DNA of 64,000 bases from Xenopus tropicalis (GCF_000004195.4 NC_030683.2:79446910-79510909), one strand, 5' to 3'. Positions 35,603 through 46,931 are shown, numbered from the stretch's first letter. The notes: generated by a model not told the origin, from the sequence alone. A program made the numbers and translations.

Positions 35603-36625
35603 ATGCCAAGATCCAAAGAAATTGAGGAACAAATGAGAACAAAAGTAATTGAGATCTATCAGTCTGGTAAAGGTTATAAAGCCATTTCTAAAGCTTTGGG
35701 ACTCCAGCGAACCACAGTGAGAGCCATTATCCACAAATGGCAAAAACATGGAACAGTGGTGAACCTTCCCAGGAGTGGCCGGCCGACCAAAATTACCCCA
35801 AGAGCGCAGAGACAACTCATCCGAGAGGCCACAAAAGACCCCAGGACAACATCTAAAGAACTGCAGGCCTCACTTGCCTCAATTAAGTTCAGTGTTCACG
35901 ACTCCACCATAAGAAAGAGACTGGGCAAAAACAGCCTGCATGGCAGATTTCCAAGGCGCAAACCACTTTTAAGCAAAAAGAACATTAAGGCTCCTCTCAA
36001 TTTTGCTAAAAAACATCTCAATGATTGCCAAGACTTTTGGGAAAATACCTTGTGGACCGACGAGACAAAAGTTGAACTTTTTGGAAGGTGCGTGTCCCGT
36101 TACATCTGGCGTAAAAGTAACACAGCATTTCAGAAAAAGAACATCATACCAACAGTAAAATATGGTGGTGGTAGTGTGATGGTCTTGGGTTGTTTTGCTG
36201 CTTCAGGACCTGGAAGGCTTGCTGTGATAGATAGAACCTTGAATTCTACTGTCTACCAAAAAATCCTGAAGGAGAATGTCCGGCCATCTGTTCGTCAACT
36301 CAAGCTGAAGCGATCTTGGGTGCTGCAGCAGGACAATGACCCAAAACACACCAGCAAATCCACCTCTGAATGGCTGAAGAAAAACAAAATGAAGACTTTG
36401 GAGTGGCCTAGTCAAAGTCCTGACCTGAATCCTATTGAGATGTTGTGGCATGACCTTAAAAAGGCGGTTCATGCTAGAAAACCCTCAAATAAAGCTGAAT
36501 TACAACAATTCTGCAAAGATGAGTGGGCCAAAATTCCTCCAGAGCGCTGTAAAAGACTCGTTGCAAGTTATCGCAAACGCTTGATTGCAGTTATTGCTGC
36601 TAAGGGTGGCCCAACCAGTTATTAG
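35603..36625 (+). CDS. Tc1-like transposase, full length (DD34E)
   Basis: This 340-codon frame encodes a Tc1/mariner transposase, the nuclear enzyme that excises and reinserts its own element at TA sites. Visible parts, in order: a paired-like helix-turn-helix over about residues 1-50; a GRPTK basic motif near residues 59-63 resembling the family's GRPR/AT-hook linker; a second DNA-binding helix region to about 110; a basic stretch near 115-128 that could be a nuclear localisation signal; and the catalytic domain. Catalytic residues are D153 (in WTDETK), D244 (in QQDNDPKHT) and E279 (in SPDLNPIE). The last two are separated by 34 residues, so this is DD34E. A glycine-rich box lies near 188-205. 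Length and triad numbering match Sleeping Beauty-class transposases as I remember them. There is no frameshift or internal stop. The ATG is the first in frame, about 160 bases after the left inner direct repeat. The stop lies five bases before the right inner repeat. Activity is not shown. Confidence 0.96.
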   Translation: MPRSKEIEEQMRTKVIEIYQSGKGYKAISKALGLQRTTVRAIIHKWQKHGTVVNLPRSGRPTKITPRAQRQLIREATKDPRTTSKELQASLASIKFSVHDSTIRKRLGKNSLHGRFPRRKPLLSKKNIKAPLNFAKKHLNDCQDFWENTLWTDETKVELFGRCVSRYIWRKSNTAFQKKNIIPTVKYGGGSVMVLGCFAASGPGRLAVIDRTLNSTVYQKILKENVRPSVRQLKLKRSWVLQQDNDPKHTSKSTSEWLKKNKMKTLEWPSQSPDLNPIEMLWHDLKKAVHARKPSNKAELQQFCKDEWAKIPPERCKRLVASYRKRLIAVIAAKGGPTSY

Positions 36626-36630
36626 GTTCA

Positions 36631-36843
36631 GGGGGCAATTACTTTTTCACACAGGGCCATGTAGGTTTGGATTTTTTTTCTCCCTAAATAATAAAAACCC
36701 TCATTTAAAAACTGCATTTTGTGTTTACTTGTGTTATCTTTGACTAATAGTTAAATGTGTTTGATGATCAGAAACATTTTGTGTGACAAACATGCAAAAG
36801 AATAAGAAATCAGGAAGGGGGTAAATAGTTTTTCACACCACTG
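36631..36843 (-). repeat. Right inverted repeat of the Tc1 element
   Basis: This uninterrupted arm begins five bases after the transposase stop. It carries the inner motif (36631-36655) and the outer motif at the terminus. It mirrors the left arm base for base over long stretches and shows what the undisrupted left arm looked like. Confidence 0.9.
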
Positions 36844-37646
36844 TATTTACAGACCAGGGAAAGAAGTGCAAAGAACTTAAGTGTGTCTGAAAAAGAGAAA
36901 CTGATGTGCAAACTACCTTAAACTTCAAAAATGATCTTTTGTGTTCCAAATATCCTTCCAATATATTTGGAGATGGAGTATATACTCATAGATTGTGTGT
37001 GATGCATTATGAAATTCTAGCTGCTGTTATCCATTGCTTCTACTACTAATACACTTGTATGAGATCTATCATCTGGAACTCTAGAGACCTGGAGTTTTCC
37101 ATAATATAATTATGTATAATTTGGAGCACCTTTCCTTAAGGCTAACAAAAATATTTTAACATTAGAAAAAAATCAAATGGATTATTTTACCACCATGTAT
37201 TTATGCTAGCTATACATGCTTAAATGTAAAATGGCATTTTGATCTGACATGTTTAATGCACTCCTTGGCACTACTTTGCATGTCAGCCTATGTATAACTT
37301 TATTACCAATAAATTACTTTACGTGTTTTATACATCCTGCCAGCTTCAGGCTCAGGGCATTGCACCTGGGCCCTTGATCTACCATGCTGAACTTATGTAT
37401 AGTTGGATAATTTCCATAATTTGTCTTGCGTTAGGTCAAATGGAATAAATATACAAATATCAATAGTATTAGTTCTGAGTTACTATATGAAATTATGAAT
37501 TGCACAACAAAAGTAGACCCCACACTTTGTCAAATTTAGCCCCCAGGGAGTTAAAGTGTAATGTGTTGGGACACCACGGGCAATACCGAATTCGGTTTTA
37601 TGTTAAGAGTATAACAATAAAGAATAGTCTAACAATGGAGGACAAA

Positions 37647-37813
37647 CAGTCTCGGACAGTTGCCCACCAGAAAACCTTAGACCCTTGGCCTGCTTTCCAA
37701 ATTATTTTTCCTCCTTTCCTCTTTAAGGCCAAATGGTCAGGAGCAGGAGGGCCCACTTACACCTGGGCCCACTGTGAGTTTTCCCAGTATCCTGGTGGGC
37801 CAGTCCAACACTT
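37647..37813. mobile_element. hAT MITE, 167 bp
   Basis: The ends are CAGTCTCGGACAGTTGCCC and GGGCCAGTCCAACACTT. The flanks AGGACAAA (37639-37646) and AGGACAAT (37814-37821) match at seven of eight bases. It is the same family as 27546-27748. Confidence 0.75.
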
Positions 37814-37839
37814 AGGACAATCCCTAGGAAAGAGAAAGT

Positions 37840-38720
37840 AGAAACATACATAATTACAAAGTTTCATCAAGTTCAACCCTTCCATGTGAACCCCAGCACA
37901 CACACGAACCTATTCTGACCTATCTATACACATCACTCTGCAAAGTGGCAGCATCCTGCATCAAACTTATAGTTTTGCACAATTTAGTATTGTCAACAAA
38001 AATAGAAACAGTACTTTGTATGCCCACCTCCAGGTGTTAAAAAGCAAAGGAACAAGGACTGACCCCTGCGGTACTCCACAAACAACACTGGCCCAATTAG
38101 AAAATGTTCCATTTGAATCTATCCTTTGTAATCTATCCTTCAGCCAGTTTTCTATTAATTTACAAATATTATGTTGTAGGACAATATTTACCAATTTTAT
38201 CATTAACTTTCAGATGCTTTAGCAAAGTCCAAGTAGATGACATGCACTGCCGTTCCAGAGTTGAGGTTCCTGCTCACCTCCTCATAAAAGGAAATTAAAT
38301 TAGTCTGGCAAGACTACCATGCTGGCACAAACTTACAGAATTGTGATTTGCAATGTATTCAAGTATGCTATCCCTTATTACCCCTTCCAAAAGTTTTTCT
38401 ACAGACTAACAGGCCTATAGTTTTCAGTCTGAGAACGGGAACCTTTTTGAATAACGGCACCCCATTGGGATGAATCCCATCCGGTACTGGACCTTTGTTT
38501 ACGTTTACATGTTCAAGTCTCTTTAAATTTTCTTTTAAATTTCCCCCTGAGTGACCCATGCATCAGTAGTTATATTACTAGAACTAGGCTAAAATGTCAC
38601 CCAGCTTACTGCTTCATCATCCTGATGCTGCTCCCCTCCCCCCAAACTATCTGATCTCGCTAGCTCCTGCTCAGTGAGCAAGAGACTCCTCTCAAGATTG
38701 TAAATAAAGCACAGTGTTGC
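37840..38720 (-). pseudogene. LINE reverse-transcriptase remnant (CR1/L2-like)
   Basis: On the minus strand the frame pieces read KGPVPDGIHPNG (about 38475), then IENWLKDRLQRIDSNGTFSNW and GVPQGSVLVPLLFN (about 38130-38020). The last is the GVPQGSVLGPLLF motif of non-LTR reverse transcriptases of the CR1/L2/jockey side. Frameshifts separate the pieces, and the 5' and 3' parts of the element are missing. It is inactive. Confidence 0.85.
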
Positions 38721-38790
38721 AACTTGTTCCTCTAGGCTAGGGCTTTAAAATGAGTTTCTAAAGTGGCAATTCGCTCACATCCACAACAGA

Positions 38791-38812
38791 GGTATGTATG
38801 TATGTATGTATA
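38791..38812. repeat. (TATG)n microsatellite
   Basis: Five TATG repeats lie immediately before the L2-like segment. Confidence 0.9.
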
Positions 38813-39030
38813 ACTTTATTTATAAAGCGCCACAAGGGTACACAGCGCTGTACAATCTTACAGAATACAAAATTACACTCTTACAGAATACAAAATTACA
38901 CACAGAGAGGACAAGTGATATAATAAATAAATACAATATATATATATATAAGTGCCATGTGGTATGAGACACAGTAGGAAGGAGGTCCCTGCCCCGTAGA
39001 GCTTACAATCTAAGTAAGATTACAATCTAG
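38811..39030 (+). mobile_element. L2/CORE-like LINE or SINE 3' segment
   Basis: TTTATTTATAAAGCGCCACAAG..CAGCGCTGTACAATC followed by GGTCCCTGCCCCGTAGAGC and TTACAATCTAAGT are hallmark words of L2-related 3' ends in vertebrates. It is preceded by (TATG)n and contains an (AT)n run. Confidence 0.6.
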
Positions 39031-39200
39031 GTAAGCACTTTGGAACTTTTTCCAAATCTGCTGACTGTGCAGATATACAGACATACAATGCAGACTATGC
39101 AGAGTCAGACATACAATCTTGCTGCCACTCATTCTGGCAGTTACAGAAAAACAATTAAACAAAAACAGGAGAAAAAGACTTGGAATAAATTAACTTTCAG

Positions 39201-39479
39201 CAGGGCCAGAACTAGGGGTAGGTAGAAGAGGCACCTGACAAGGGCGCAACGTTTGGGGGGTGCCAGGAAGGAACATCTCCTGCCTACCCCTAGTCCGCGC
39301 ACCCTTGTCATTGCCCCTGCCAGTTGTCATTACGCGCTGGGGTCAATGAACCCCCTCCGCTCGCACACACGCTTGGTGGAACTGCGCACGTGTGCTGAAG
39401 CACATGCAAGTGGGGGGTAGGTTCAGGGGCGGGGGCGACCGGGTTGCCTAGGACGCCTGGTCGGCTTGGCCCACCCCTG
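39201..39479. mobile_element. GC-rich hAT MITE
   Basis: It starts CAGGGCCAGAACTAGGGG and ends CTTGGCCCACCCCTG. The flanks ACTTTCAG and GTGTTCAG match at five or six of eight bases. It is CpG- and GC-rich compared with its surroundings and has no coding frame. Confidence 0.65.
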
Positions 39480-39939
39480 GTGTTCAGAAGCAACTAATCA
39501 AACTGCACCCACCTTAAACTGAGGGTAACTACAAAGAAATGCAACTTTAAGCAAACCTGCTGTAAGCCTTATAGTTTACCAAACTTTGTAATTTAGCACC
39601 AAAAACAGAAAAGTTTTTTTGAAAAATTAAACTACAACAGGTAATAAAATATACTTATCCTTTTTTTTATACGACTTCAAATGTTGCTTTAATCAGCCAC
39701 CAGCCTGTTAATAAGCTAACATAGGGGTATAGCTGTTAAAAACCATATAAGTATGATTAACACTTGCATAGTATAAAAAGTTAAAAAAAGTTAAAAGTTA
39801 AAAAAGAGAGATAATAAAGAGTATTACATTTATGATTCTAATGAAAAGGCCAACGGCTAAAATATATTCTTAAACTGGTAACAACCCAGAAACTGTAGTG
39901 CATTCCCTTAATGGCATAGGTGAGAAAACTAAAAGTTTT

Positions 39940-40045
39940 TAAATAGATCCCTTATCCAGAAAGCTCTAAATTATGGGAAGGCCATTTTAAGCAAATCATT
40001 TTAAATGATTTCCTTTTTCTCTGTAATAAAAATCAGTAACTTGTA
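39940..40045 (+). mobile_element. CAGGTAT..GGAYC repeat, fragment
   Basis: The words CCTTATCCAGAAAGCTC, AATTATGGGAAGGCC and TTCCTTTTTCTCTGTAATAA match the left half of the family. Confidence 0.6.
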
Positions 40046-41435
40046 CTCAGTGGTAACTAACCACTATGAATCCACATAGCATTTGTCTAAAAGTTGTATG
40101 AGAGACGGGAAATAAAGTAGCAGAAAGTGTGGAATCTGGAAACAGATGTATGCATATTTTATATAAACTCTGTAATCTATGTGATTTAAATGGGCAGTTA
40201 CAAAATAATACTTGCTCTTTTAAAATAATAGCATAATCATAAATAAATAGCACTTGAAGGAAGGAAAAATAAAAGGGAGCAGAAGGATAGAAACTTGTGC
40301 AATAAATATTCAGAGAACCAAGAAGGTAAGCAGAAGGCTTCAGTGATACGTGGGCTGGGCTGCAGATTGCTTCAAAAAGAGAAATCTGTCCCAATTATTA
40401 GCAAAAGGTCTGAAAATATTGTAGAGAGGGGGAACAAAAATTAGTGGAGAACCATACGCAGTCATGACTGTACTGGTGGGCAAACTTTCAGGGGCTGCTG
40501 TAGGAAAATAATGAGAACATTTTGTATTTGATGTCTAAACTAAAGTAGATGTAAAAGCTTTTTTAATAATTATTATTATTATTATATGTACCAGACTGAA
40601 AGCTTAGAGGGTTCTTTAGGGAAATGCATTCTTCCAAGTAGGACAACATTTTTGACAGCATGGAGGGGGAAATTAAACACGATTATTAAAAAAAACAAAA
40701 AAAAAAACAATTTTTATAAACAATAAAATTCATTTAAAAAAAAATAATAAAATAGAGAATTTCAACAATGTAAATACTTATAATTCTTTGACTTTTGGTT
40801 ATTTAGTAACAAGTGCAATGTTTGCTCCAAATCTAGTAATCCATCCCAACTAAACAGAAGGCCCTTTGCCCTTTGCTCTTTAAAAACAAGTATAGTGTGG
40901 TTATTGCATAGGGGCATTTTTACAGGGTAAGAGAAGTTCTACAGAACAAAAATGGTATAATGCAAATGTTTCTATCAGTCACATTGAATATGTAGATATT
41001 TCTCAGTAACTTAATATATAAAGTACTCTTTGGGTTTTCTTTACTAGCAGTCTTGTTATAATACCAGTTATTTACAAAAGAAATTATTTTACAAATAAAA
41101 AGGGGGCCATACACATTTCCACCTTTTATATCAAAGGTCTGCTTACTCTTCTTGTAGTGCTGGTGGTCTAGTGATAAAATGGGAAATATACCGAACAACT
41201 ACAATTATACTGGGAAATGGGTTGTTACTGCATTTTAGCCAACGGCAGTTCTTTGAAATCAGACACAAAAAAAGTTCAAAATATTCACACCAAGGACCAG
41301 ATTAATCAAAATTCTAATTCAGGTTTGTACTATGATTCAAGTTTTTTTTGTGCTAAGTTGAATATTCAAAATTTATTAAGCACAAAAAACTTTAAAAACA
41401 CCAACTTATAAATTTGTTTATCAGTTGTTCATAGG
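40046..41435. other. AT-rich non-coding DNA
   Basis: It contains an (ATT)n run near 40570 and A-rich tracts at 40688-40755. No gene. Confidence 0.55.
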
Positions 41436-41520
41436 GCCTATGAATAAGTGCTCCTAACGCACGAAACGCGTCAGGCACTCTTTTGTTTTTAAACATGATG
41501 AAATAAAGTACAGATTTTAA
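41436..41520 (+). ncRNA. Hammerhead-like core plus AATAAA (retroelement 3' part), candidate
   Basis: The segment GCCTATGAATAA, stem GTGC(41448-41451)/GCAC(41459-41462), GAAAC (41463-41467), GCGTC, AGGC resembles a minimal type I hammerhead ribozyme. It has a degraded CTGATGA box (one base apparently lost), stem II, GAAA, a tiny stem III and a GTC site. The flanking GCCT/AGGC could form a short outer stem. AATAAA follows at 41502. Such ribozymes are known in Penelope-like elements. This copy is not expected to be active without the full box. Confidence 0.35.
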
Positions 41521-41865
41521 CGGATTCCTCGTGTCCGAAGTGTGCTCGATGTCCTTTCTTCCACTTTGAAGTTACTCCCCCTCAGCTGCGGGTTCGGGAC
41601 TGTGAGCACCCGGACCATTGCCGGACCTTGGTGAGCATGCTGTTTCTCAGACTCTAAACTACACAAGAGATAGACTCTAAAACTTGAGCGGCAGGCTCGG
41701 GGTTTAAACACCCAGGCCTCATCTAACCACGTGGTACTTATAGTTTGTTAGTTTATTATTTTTTTCATTTTTTTCATTTATTTGTTTATTACTTAATTAT
41801 ATTGTTTCTGAGAAATTTTGTTTCGCTTTAGGGTTTCCCTTAGAGCAATCTTTTTTCTTTTCTTT

Positions 41866-42110
41866 AAAGATCTATTTCACACTATTTCCTCAGCAAGGGA
41901 CTGGCAAACCATTGGCTTGGGCAGAGAGTGTGTGTGGCTAAAGATCTATTCCACACTATTTCCTCAGCAAGGGACTGGCAAACCATTGGCTTGGGCAGAG
42001 AGTGTGCAGCTAAAGATCTATTCCACACTATTTCCTCAGCAAGGGACTGGCAAACCATTGGCTTGGGCAGAGTGTGTGTGACTAAAGATCTATTGTGCAC
42101 TATTTACTTA
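41866..42110 (+). repeat. 72-bp tandem repeat, three units plus a partial
   Basis: Units start AAAGATCTATTYCACACT at 41866, 41940, 42012 and 42084 (74, 72 and 72 bases, then partial). They are nearly identical apart from the end (GAGAGTGTGTGTGGCTA, GAGAGTGTGCAGCTA, GAGTGTGTGTGACTA). Because 72 is divisible by three, frames remain open through it. That is not evidence of a gene. Confidence 0.93.
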
Positions 42111-42952
42111 GGTAGATACACTGAACACTGCATTTTTGTTAATGAAAACATATTGCAAATATCATTTAAATGGACAAATCTATTTTTGTCTTTTACAAAG
42201 GTGAGCATTCCCTTTAAATAAACAGCTGGTGTCTGCACAGCTGTTGTCAACAAATGCTTGCTGTGCACTTTCTGATTTGTCACTAATGTGATTGTCTTAT
42301 GTCACATAGGCATAGAAAGATACATTTAATTACTTCAAAAATAAGTTTTACCATATTTTAAAATGATAGGAAAGCCCATTCTCTAGTGATTCACAATTAT
42401 GTTCAGGATGAGCCATAATTAATCTGCAGGGGATATAAGAGAGTAACTGCACTGTCAGCTTCTTGGTTAAGATTAATAAAGAAGAATTATGTAATGCTCT
42501 AACTAGAGATCATGAAAACAGATGCAATTCATTTTAATTTAGAAGCAAGGCAGTGAGAAAAAAAGGAGTTATTAAATTAAAATAGTAAAAAGATGGTAAG
42601 AAAGTAAAAAAGATATACTTTTTTCTTAAAAACTTGTTATCATTTTAAATATAACATGAATCATTCTATTACCCTTAGAAATGACACAATTGTGTTTTTT
42701 TTCTTTCATAATACTCTCTTTCCTAGCCCTTCTGACTTAATAGGCCTATTTATTAAAAACCCCAATAAAACCCCCAATTTTATCATGATAATCTCTGTTC
42801 ACAGACACCAGTTCCTCATCCTTCTTCGGCCTTAAACATAATGTTGAAAAATGCATAAAATAAATGTTGCATTGTGAAGTAATACATTCTGGAACTTAGT
42901 CCCATTGCTTTTACAAAGAGTATGTGCACCGCTCACTATAGACAACAGTCCT
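42111..42952. other. Repeat-poor AT-rich DNA
   Basis: No recognised repeat or gene. A candidate region for conserved non-coding sequence only by default. Confidence 0.45.
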
Positions 42953-43136
42953 AGGAGTATATTTATCATGCTGTGTAAAAAGTGGACTAAAACATTACCG
43001 GTGATGTTGCTCATAGCAGCCAATCAGATGCTTTGCTTTTCTAACTGTTGAAATCTAATTGCTGATTGGTTGCCCTGGGCAACATCACTGGTAATGCTTT
43101 ACTCCACTTTTACACAGCATGATAAATATACCCCCT
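42953..43136. mobile_element. Hairpin MITE with long terminal inverted repeats
   Basis: The left arm GAGTATATTTATCATGCTGT.. is inverted at the right as ..ACAGCATGATAAATATACCCC. Pairing extends about 70 bp into each arm. CTAG (or simply TA) flanks both ends. The centre contains CCAATCAG on both arms. Confidence 0.78.
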
Positions 43137-45439
43137 AGTGTCCTAGATTCCATTAGTTCCAAACTGAACATAGTAAGATCAGAATTGCATTATGAGTAAG
43201 GCATAAGAGGGATGGAGAATGGTGCCTGTGAACAAATATATACTATCGTAGTTTCCTTTAAGTCTGAGGAATTAGGTGTGTTTGTGTATAAAAAATGCAT
43301 TTATATTTATTTCTGTTCATGAAGTTCATATAGTGTTTATGCACTTTTTCTATATAAGCCCAGCTGACTAGTATGAGAGTATGACAGCAAATAGTCACAA
43401 ACCTATGGACCAAAAATAAAGATATGTAAACAAGACCATATACAGTGGCTTCTGCCTAGTAATTAATGGAATAGAAAGTGCAGAGGCTTTAAAGCCACAA
43501 GAGCAATACACAGGGAATGAAGCAAAGTGCAAAAAACAATGGTGGATTACATATAGTAAATGAGCCCTATTTTTATATATAGTTCTGCTGTAATGGCTTA
43601 CTTCATTGGCATCTATAACTACTAACACTAATCATTTTTCCCAGGCTACGATGTTTGTGAGCATTTAGTGCATAACTATTTTACTTGTGCTTAACTGCAC
43701 CAGGACACAGTTTTCCAACATAAGATTAGTCATGTTCTTGAGGTCTTCTGCCTGAGTGGTGTTATATTTCTTGCTTACGCAAGTAAGCCCTGTTTTCTCT
43801 ACTTTCTTCAGCTGCTATTCTGCTATGTTCATTGAAGCAATGGTTGACACTTGTTCTAACTCCCTACAGTTGTCTTTCATTATCTGTTGTAATGTCCCTT
43901 GCTCACTAAATCATGGTCTGCAGGTCTACCTTGCTCCCTAGTGTCCTAGCCAGCTCTACCTGCTTCTGAACCTGAAATCCTGGATGGTTTTTTGGTAAAA
44001 TGCAGCCTATTAGAGTACTAAGAAATCTGAATTAAATATTATATCACCACCACCCCCAGTGTATCAAATGGAAACCTTTTGGGAATAATAGCACCATCTT
44101 CTGGATTTTTCTATTGCAGTGCCCCACTGCCATCTTCCAATTTTACTCTAATGTGCAAGCTCAAGTCTAAGTCTACACTATGGAGAACTGGGAAAGTTGG
44201 GTAAGATTGTAGTGCTGTCCTTCAACAGGAAATTTCCCAGACTAGTGCATTATTTCCAAGAAAGTAGCACTGGTCAGGTTAAAAACCATAGCAAATTTAT
44301 TAATGTATTCCTACCCTCCAGTAGATTTCGGTTTCCTTGTCGTTTAATAAGTTTTATGTCCTTTCAAAAAAGTAGGTCAGTTTTATGGAGTTTAATCTTC
44401 AACGAGAAGCCAGCTATATTATTACAATGAAACATTGGAAGCAAAAATTGCCAGTTAATCCCCACATATTAGTAACACAGAATAATCTTCTTGTGTCTGT
44501 AATTAAGTTTGGGATGTCTACTTTGGAGGGCTAGAGGGTGCAGGACAGTTTTAATACTTCCCCTTTAAATACTTCCCTGGATCTGGTTATTTCAATATTT
44601 ATTTAGGGATGTAGTTATGAATCAAATACTAATAGTAAGGAGTGAATCTGTCCCGTTAAGTAGAAAAAATTTGCAAAAGGCTGTGTTTTTTCCACTGGGC
44701 ATTTTTGCACATGCATTTTTTTTTGTGCAGCATGTTTCTCATGGCAAATCCATGCCTGGCAAAAGTTTTGTTTATCACTAAATACCACCATGGCTTTATA
44801 AATATTTTGTGAACTGCAAAATCCTTGCAGCTTTTGTCACATGTTTCAAAGACATTTCCCTAGATTGATTCTCCTTTGATTGATTTAATTTAGATTTGCC
44901 TTTTCCCATTGCAATTGATGTAGTAAATACACTATATGAAGAGTTGGCAGCAAAGGGATTAGTAAGGGCACTATTTTGAATGTTTAACACACAGTAGTTA
45001 ACTAACCCTGTTTTTTTCATGTGAATCTCTAATTGTCCCTATAGAGGGCTCTCTCAACTGGTTTAATTTCTTAAACCCAATGCATCGCCTATATCTTTTA
45101 TCTTTATAAACTATTTGTTCACTTGTATGAAATAATTCCTTCACTTCCCTGTTCCAGCTTTTTCCTTAGTTTAGATATTTTCCCTCTTAAGAATATATGC
45201 CAAAAGTCTGTCCTTGTGAACAGCCTGCATGCCGGTATGCTTTAAAGTGAATTCTTCCATAGCCAGAGGTGGATGAAAATGTTTTAATTATTTATTATTG
45301 TATTTATTTTTGCAAACTTGAACAGTACAAAAAAGCTCACAAGTTTTTTCCTGAATGTTATTCTTCCCCTATAAGAAGGAATTTTACATTGAATAAATAT
45401 TTCCCATGGGATTTACAGATAATAGAAGAAGCAAGCACC
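43137..45439. other. Non-coding DNA
   Basis: No gene is recognised. The segment at 43720-43970 is pyrimidine-rich and faintly LTR-like. Confidence 0.45.
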
Positions 45440-45590
45440 CTTCTTATTCTTTTTTATAATAATAGCAATAGAGCCTACAGTTTAGTGGCCTGCTATATGC
45501 CTAACAATTATGACCAAATTCTTTGACTTGATGGACGTATGTCTTTTTTCAACCCAACTTACTATGTTACTATGTTACTATGACTTGGAC
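45440..45590 (+). mobile_element. LINE 3' end with (TACTATGT)n tail
   Basis: GACTTGATGGACG..TTTTTTCAACCCAACTTACTATGTTACTATGTTACTATG has a short 3' tandem tail typical of CR1/L2-type LINEs instead of poly(A). The 5' limit is uncertain. Confidence 0.6.
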
Positions 45591-46450
45591 AGGGCCAAAT
45601 ACCTGCCCTCCTTTACCCCAAACTACTGGCCTAGAAATAATTACCAGTTACAGCTTGTCCTTCCTTGGAATTTATATTGGCCACAGATTTATTATAAGAC
45701 ATAAGCAATAACAATACATAATCAGAAATATAAATTACAGGTGCATAATAACAGTGTTAACAAGTATATTAACAGAAACACTAAGAAGTAATACTTTGAG
45801 CTCTAAAGTCCCTGGCAATGGACCAAACTAAGTGCATGACAATCGTACCAGCCACCAGTCTCTCATGCCTTCCAGCATGGTGGGTATGCAGGATTGCATG
45901 CTTCAACCAAGCTATCAATATATATATAACTTAACACCTCCCAGAGACCCATCGCTCTTAGAGAGGAAACATCAAAAACCATGTCACTCTGAACAAAGTG
46001 GACTTGCTAAACTCAGCACTGTCAACAAAAATTGTCTCCCTTGCCAGGAACCCACTGCCCAGCTGTGCTAACAGGCCATACTCCCTTAAACTATTACCTA
46101 ACTTAAGCCCCAAAATACTCGCCTTCTTGAGTCAACTTAACCTGTATCCCAATAACCCAGGACACAGTTGGGACAACCAACACAAAGGGTAAACAATGGG
46201 AGGACGGGTGGGACTCTTCTCCCTCCCAAATAGATGTCCTCCTTAACTGCTTCTTATTCAAATTCCCTATGCTCCACCTCCCAATGCTAAACAACTAAGT
46301 CAAGCTATTAACCCCTGTCTGGCAGTTTGTCCCCCAATCACGAGCCCTAATTCAGCAATTGCTGTACCGGGCTTCCCTTATCAATAGGAGATACTGGAAG
46401 CTGAAGTTCAAAAAGTTCTGAAGACATGAAGACATGATTTGGAATTTCAT
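45590..46450 (+). other. C/A-rich DNA without recognised features
   Basis: The composition is similar to 46932-48480 and it may be the same LINE 5' region, separated by a MITE. The short frames have no recognisable domain. Confidence 0.25.
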
Positions 46451-46931
46451 TTAAAGGAGAAGGAAAGGTAAAAACTAAGTAAGCTTTATCAGAAAGGTCT
46501 ATGTAAATACAGCCATAAGCACTCAAAGAAACGCTGCACTGACTTCTCTGTCAAAAGAAACAGGATTTGTTGTCTCTTTGTTTTCTTGTGCCAGAGACAC
46601 ACAGCTCTCACCCCTCTCCCCTCTCCTGCTCCCCCTCCCTCAAGAATGCTAAGAACTCCCCCCCCCCTTAGGAATGTGTGATCTGAGCCAATCAGCAGGA
46701 AGCTTCCTCATAGTCTTACACACTGAGCATGTACACCGGTCTTGGTCTTGGTGCAGGAGTGAGGCATTATGGGAACTTTCTTTACAGAGCTCAGCAGTTG
46801 TTTTTTTTCCTATGAGGCTTCTGATCATCTGAACGGGAAAATATGGGGAAACATAAGGGCACTATTGAGAGAACTGAAGGTATGCCTGCAGCTTGAGATT
46901 AACTGTTTATTAGCCTTTACTTCTCCTTTAA
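46451..46931. mobile_element. T2-like MITE in LINE-like DNA
   Basis: The ends TTAAAGGAGAAGGAAAGGTAAA and TTTACTTCTCCTTTAA are inverted, with TTAA at each side. The interior carries a C-run (46660-46667) and CCAATCAGCAGGAAGC. Confidence 0.82.

Larger units (their letters stand above)
34731..36845 (+). mobile_element. Tc1/mariner element with IR/DR ends, interrupted by a MITE
   Basis: The element starts with CAGTGGTGTGAAAAAC and ends with its inverse, flanked by TA on each side (34731-34732 and 36844-36845). The inverted repeats are about 210 bp long once the inserted MITE is discounted. Each contains an outer copy (GTGTGAAAAACTATTTGCCC, left end; GTAAATAG variant on the right) and an inner copy (GTGTGAAAAAGTGATTGCCC at about 35416; inverse at 36631-36655) of the same motif. 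This is the IR/DR arrangement known from Sleeping Beauty-type elements. The left repeat is split by a 488-bp foldback MITE at 34833-35320. The two arms are close matches apart from that insertion, which suggests a fairly young copy. The subfamily is not named because I cannot run a library search. Confidence 0.95.

Noticed and set aside
36203..36472. 89-codon minus-strand frame within the transposase
   Set aside because: It is a shadow of the real plus-strand Tc1 transposase.
40047..40394. 115-codon minus-strand frame
   Set aside because: Low-complexity aromatic and serine-rich translation of AT-rich DNA, partly overlapping a repeat fragment.
41818..42221. Repetitive open frames on both strands
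   Set aside because: They arise because the 72-bp tandem unit is divisible by three. No domain or start context supports them.
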